DNA from: Seriola aureovittata
Taxonomy: Eukaryota > Chordata > Actinopteri > Carangiformes > Carangidae
NCBI RefSeq assembly: GCF_021018895.1
Contig: NC_079383.1
Span: 23,304,588 to 23,368,587, forward strand
Direction: 5' to 3'
Length of the DNA: 64,000 nt
The translations under genes and the position numbers were made by a program. The notes under the pieces are model-generated. The model had not been told where the DNA came from. It ran no database searches and was given only the letters and a program-made list of their open reading frames with translations. This document shows positions 45,148 through 64,000 of the stretch, in pieces. Position 1 is the first letter of the stretch; each line of letters starts with the position of its first letter.

Positions 45148-45252
45148 TACGGAAGAGGATTAGGACCATATGTGATTTTCTTTTCTTTTTTTGAATTCTG
45201 ATCTCAGATTTCTAAAATGTTTTTTCACATATGGTCCTCATCGTCTTCCGTA
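45148..45252. mobile_element. Short MITE with 28-bp terminal inverted repeats in the xylb promoter
   Basis: Left arm 45148-45175 starts TACGGAAGAGGATTAGGACC. Right arm 45225-45252 is its inverted complement with two mismatches in 28. The 49-bp centre is T-rich. The terminal TA could be a target duplication of Tc1/mariner type; alternatively AGAGAG flanks both sides. It ends 97 bp before the xylb ATG. Confidence 0.75.
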
Positions 45253-45348
45253 AGAGAGTGTGTGTGTCTCTTTAAATGTTTAACCCCCGCCCCCCCGGTG
45301 TGTGTTTGTGTGTGTGTGTGCCGGAGGTGGTCGGTGTGTTTCCTCCTC

Positions 45349-60185
<14,837 letters not shown>

Positions 60186-60532
60186 GCCGCAGCCACCAAT
60201 CAGATCTGTCGATGGAAATCAGACGTTTTCAGAAAGTGAATTATTGAAGATAAATTCTGAACGAAATACGTTTCAGTCAAAAACAGTTTTAGAAACATGA
60301 TCTGAAGTTTAGTTCAAATGAATTAACGCTGCCAATCAATGAAAATAACCGACAGTTGTAGCTTGTTTGAATCAGCACTAACGGATAATTACAGCAGGAA
60401 TCAAATGCAACAAACAAATGGAAAACGACAAGAATATTTTCATTTATATATTTGAATTAAAAGCAGAATGAAAATCAACCACAGATTAAAGTTGATCAAA
60501 TTTAGACAAAAGGAACGTTACATATAAATAAA
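60186..60532 (+). other. xylb 3' UTR with candidate polyadenylation signal
   Basis: From the TGA at 60183-60185 to AATAAA at 60527-60532. The sequence is AT-rich and lacks coding potential. Confidence 0.5.
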
Positions 60533-62659
60533 CTGATCCCACGTCAGTTTTTGGCTGCTCACCAGTTTTAACTGTTCAACAGGTCTGAACCAGGTCTGTG
60601 TCTGGACCTCTGGTCAAATCCTGATTTTAAAACTGTGATTAAATCACCAAACACATGAATTATAGACAGAGACTGAGCTGTTCAGATCAGAGAGGAAGAG
60701 AGAGACTGTCTTTCTTCTTGAGTCTCTGACGCAGAGCTCAGCCTCCGTCCGGATCCGCTGTAGTTTAGTCTTTATTTCCTTCAGCTCCAGAACGTCACAG
60801 ACTTTTATCAGAGGCAGAAACACTGGAAGACGGCGGCTCGGCACTCGTCTGACCAGTGGAGGATCTGTGATCAGTCAGTCAGTCAGTCAGTCAGTGACAT
60901 TCCAGATTGTAGGTCTGGCCCTGTTCCAGCCAAAAACTACAGCTGATCCAGAGTCAGTATTCAGCCCAGTTGGGGAAAACAAAGCTTCAGAAAGTGAGTT
61001 AGTTCTTGATGACGTTACTGTTACAGTTACTGTTGTTTATAAAGTTGCATTCACACAATGTTTTTATTGTCCTGAGCCAAGCTTCAGGATCTGGATCAAA
61101 CCGGTCTCTGCGCCGACACGGTCCGATCATGTGACACTAAACATCTGTCACACAAACTGGCTTCCTCACAAAAACACCTTTAAACTAAATGGTATTTTAA
61201 TGTATAATTTGTAATAAACCAAATGATGACATGAGCAGCGCTTCCTGTCAGTCACTGAACAGAATAAATCCTGTTTCACTTCAGATAAGAACAATGAGTT
61301 TACCTGCAGGAGGAAATGAGATTAAAACACCTGTCTCAGGTAAACAGCAGCTGTGGGTTAACAAACAGGAAATATGAATTATCTGGAAGTTTGATTACAC
61401 TGAAACACATTTCCGTGTCCTCTGTTTAATGACATTCTGCAGTGTGGGTGTAATGATATTCTCCAGGCGTGGACTAACCGATAAAGCGGGAGCAGCGTTT
61501 GATTGGTTTTGTTTATCAGTGTTCTTGGTGTCGTCTGGTTTATTTTCCCGCCTGATGCAGCAAGAATAATTTCTGTCTGTCAGTTCAACAACAACGGACC
61601 TGTGACTGTGTGGGAGGAGTTAACCTCGAAGGCCAGAGACCGACCAAGTCCACATCAGAGCGGCCGTCACGGTGGATGAACTGGTCAAACACTGGGGTTT
61701 GAGTCCCGCTTTACTTTTTCACTTTTTGTTCTTTTAAATTTTTTATTTTCAGTTTTCATCATGGACTAAATAAAGATGACTGTCGCCTCTGGGATGTCAC
61801 CCCCAGGTTTCTGAAGCTCAGCGTGAGCTGCTCCAAAGTCGCCATCTTGGCAGTGTCTGACTCCGCCCCCTGACTCCTGACTAATCCCAATATGGGCAAA
61901 GAGGTGGAGCTATAATAACTGTGGTGAGCATGGTAACCTGTTAGCATCGTTAGCAACGCTGAGAGTCTGTGTCTTGCTCAAAGGCTAGCCAACTGGATAG
62001 GTACAGGCTAAGCTAACATGCCAGGTGAATGCAGACACTGATACCTGCTAATTAGTGCTAACATATACATCAACATCATGGAGTCAGGACTGTCTTTACA
62101 TGGACGAATGAAAGTGTTATTTCCTGTGAACTCCTGGGAGTCTGCTAAAAAAAAAAACATCATTTGAACAGTTTGAATAATTTGCCTCATTAAGGATGAA
62201 AAACTCATTTAATCTTTATAAAATATTGAAACCCAGGTGAGATGTGTGTTCTCATTGTGTCAATCAAGAGTTTGAAGTCACCTGCCGTCCTTTTAAAAAG
62301 GTTATCATGATTGAACGAGGAAGTGTCAATCATTCTGCAGCTTCAGTTTAGATAGTATATTTTTAGAGACAAGCTGTGGGCCAATCGGGGCCCGTGGGCC
62401 GGACTTCAGACGTCCTATACAAAACGTTTCAGCTGCGTTTTTCACTCGTCCATCTCAACAAACACAAACTATAGTCTCCTCTGTGTGATTGCTGCCATTA
62501 AACCACAGAAGAAGAAGATGAGGTCATGATCGAGATGTGATGTTTCTGTTTGTTTACTGTGTTAATGTGAGGAAGGTTCAGCCTCCTCATCATCACTCCA
62601 CACACACTCTGCTCTCCTGTTTTATATACACACTGCTCTGCACTGTCTTTTATAACAAG

Positions 62660-62707
<48 letters not shown>

Positions 62708-64000
62708 TGGATGTAGAACAGTGTGTCAGACTGTGTGTGTGATGAAGTATCTCCTTCTGTCTCTTTCACTCCACGTCTCTGTGTTTTCTGTGTTTTCATC
62801 CAGCTGCTGTAAATTATAAACCCAGAAGTAGATGAAGCATGAAGAGAGGGAAACATCAGCTGAGTGATCAGAAACATCTTTGCTTTGACTGGATCCTTTA
62901 ATTTCTTCTTCTTCTTCTTCTTCTGTGGTTTAATGAGAATCAGCTCCACCAGCTGTTCATCTCCATCAACCAGTCGATTCATGTTCACACAGAGGAAGAC
63001 AGGACTTCACTCAGGTTTCATTTGGACCTCTGCAGTTGTGAACACATTCATTTTTTTTCATATTTTTCTAATGCTAACTCTCTCTCTCTCTCTCTCTCTG
63101 TGCTGGCGAGGTTTAAGGTGTATTTAGCCCCGCCCCCCGTCCCCAGAAGTTGACGGGATTGGTTCCTCAGGTTTGTGAATCTGTTTTTATGAGACTATCA
63201 TTGGTTCACTGCAATTCAAGGTGGAAACACTCAGTCATAGTGTTGATGATTATTTCATCATCATATTATATAAAAACAGCATATGGATGTTAACAAGGTT
63301 AAACACTGGATTTTCATCAGAAGGTCTTTAACCCCGTCCCGTGCACGGGATCGAAAACCACCCTTTTTCTGAGAATTGCCAAAAACAAACCATTGATCAT
63401 ATCCACAATCTGTAAAGACTGACACAATCGTCAGATTTTCAACTTTCTATTGGTCTGTGAAGTAACCATGTGTGACATACACGTCCATCAGAACATGTCA
63501 TAGAATTCAAGCTTCAAATTTCAATCTTTCCTCCAAATCTCTCCAGTTAAAAATTCCCCCAAATAAACAGTTTGTTTGAGCTAAATCATTTAACAAACAG
63601 ATAAATCTACACTTCCCCACGCAGACACGATGACGTCAATGTCAGCTGACTGACGTATTCATGTCTCACTAACGCATGGAGTTCACCAGGGTTTGTTTAC
63701 AACAAGCAGAACATGGATTAAATGGCGAGGACAGACACACGAAGTATAAAAGGTTTGAGTTGTAAAACACAGTTATTTATCATGACAGCGAAAAGACACA
63801 GACCAAAGAAAAGAAAGATGTTAGGAAGTTACTGGAAGAGTTTAACTCCTGTGTGTGTGTGTATATATATATATATAAGTGCAGAAACTGTACCTGATAT
63901 TAGTCAGGAAGTGATGCAGACTGACATGACCATGGTTCCTCTGCACGCCTGTAGTAGAAGTGTTGTATATAGTTGCTTTGAGTGATATGTAAACAGTTAA
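60533..64000. other. Intergenic DNA downstream of xylb
   Basis: No gene is recognised. It holds a (CAGT)n tract at 60871-60896, an AATAAA at 61212-61217, a segment at 61790-61990 that reads like an old interspersed repeat (GTCGCCATCTTGGCAGTGTC), a GGGGCCCGTGGGCCGGAC word near 62387 reminiscent of hAT elements, (CA)n at 62661-62704, (TTC)n at 62904-62921, (TC)n at 63078-63098 and (TA)n at 63862-63876. Confidence 0.45.

Noticed and set aside
63722..63985. 87-residue open frame with a basic segment near the window end
   Set aside because: It contains a (TG)n/(TA)n-derived Val/Cys/Ile/Tyr run and matches no family I recognise; too short to support.

Overview
This window is vertebrate nuclear DNA, almost certainly from a teleost fish, probably a percomorph. 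The evidence is multi-exon genes with GT/AG introns, a very high load of CA/TG microsatellites and minisatellites, an L1-type LINE, an L2-like LINE tail, a tRNA-derived SINE, and an NLR immune receptor of the fish-specific FISNA-NACHT type. All recognised host genes lie on the + strand.

Layout. (1) 1-2559: the last introns and last two coding exons of rheb, a Ras-like GTPase that activates mTORC1. The upstream intron is 2.1 kb of stacked tandem repeats. (2) 5012-8193: a complete five-exon gamma-N crystallin gene (crygn) with a TATA box. (3) 9248-10064: a duplicated NLR fragment carrying one orphan leucine-rich repeat (LRR) exon. (4) 10824-11425: an element with terminal inverted repeats and a long flanking direct repeat. 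(5) About 11860-32452: an apparently intact NLR gene. In order it has an ISRE-like promoter motif, two duplicated N-terminal exons, a RING exon, a FISNA-NACHT exon, nine LRR exons and a tiny terminal exon; my splice model gives 1304 in-frame codons. A 5.6 kb decayed L1-type LINE sits antisense in one LRR intron. (6) 34225-36844: a C9orf152-like gene. (7) 39065-43709: nub1 (UBL plus three UBA domains), 601 residues in the model. (8) 45349-60185: xylb (xylulose kinase), 19 coding exons and 533 residues. Its last intron holds about 3 kb of an 8-bp minisatellite. (9) 60186-64000: downstream sequence with no recognised gene.

The rheb, crygn and nub1 genes are also neighbours on human 7q36, so this looks like a conserved block into which a fish NLR has been inserted. 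The genes serve unrelated functions (growth signalling, lens structure, innate immunity, NEDD8/proteasome targeting, sugar metabolism) and do not form a pathway.

The most unusual structure is the NLR LRR array at 19012-30889. Near-identical, same-phase LRR exons differ almost only at predicted ligand-facing codons, and long polypurine G-rich minisatellites separate them. It looks like a cassette array able to gain, lose or exchange LRR modules. All calls rest on reading the sequence and recalling protein families; no database search was run.
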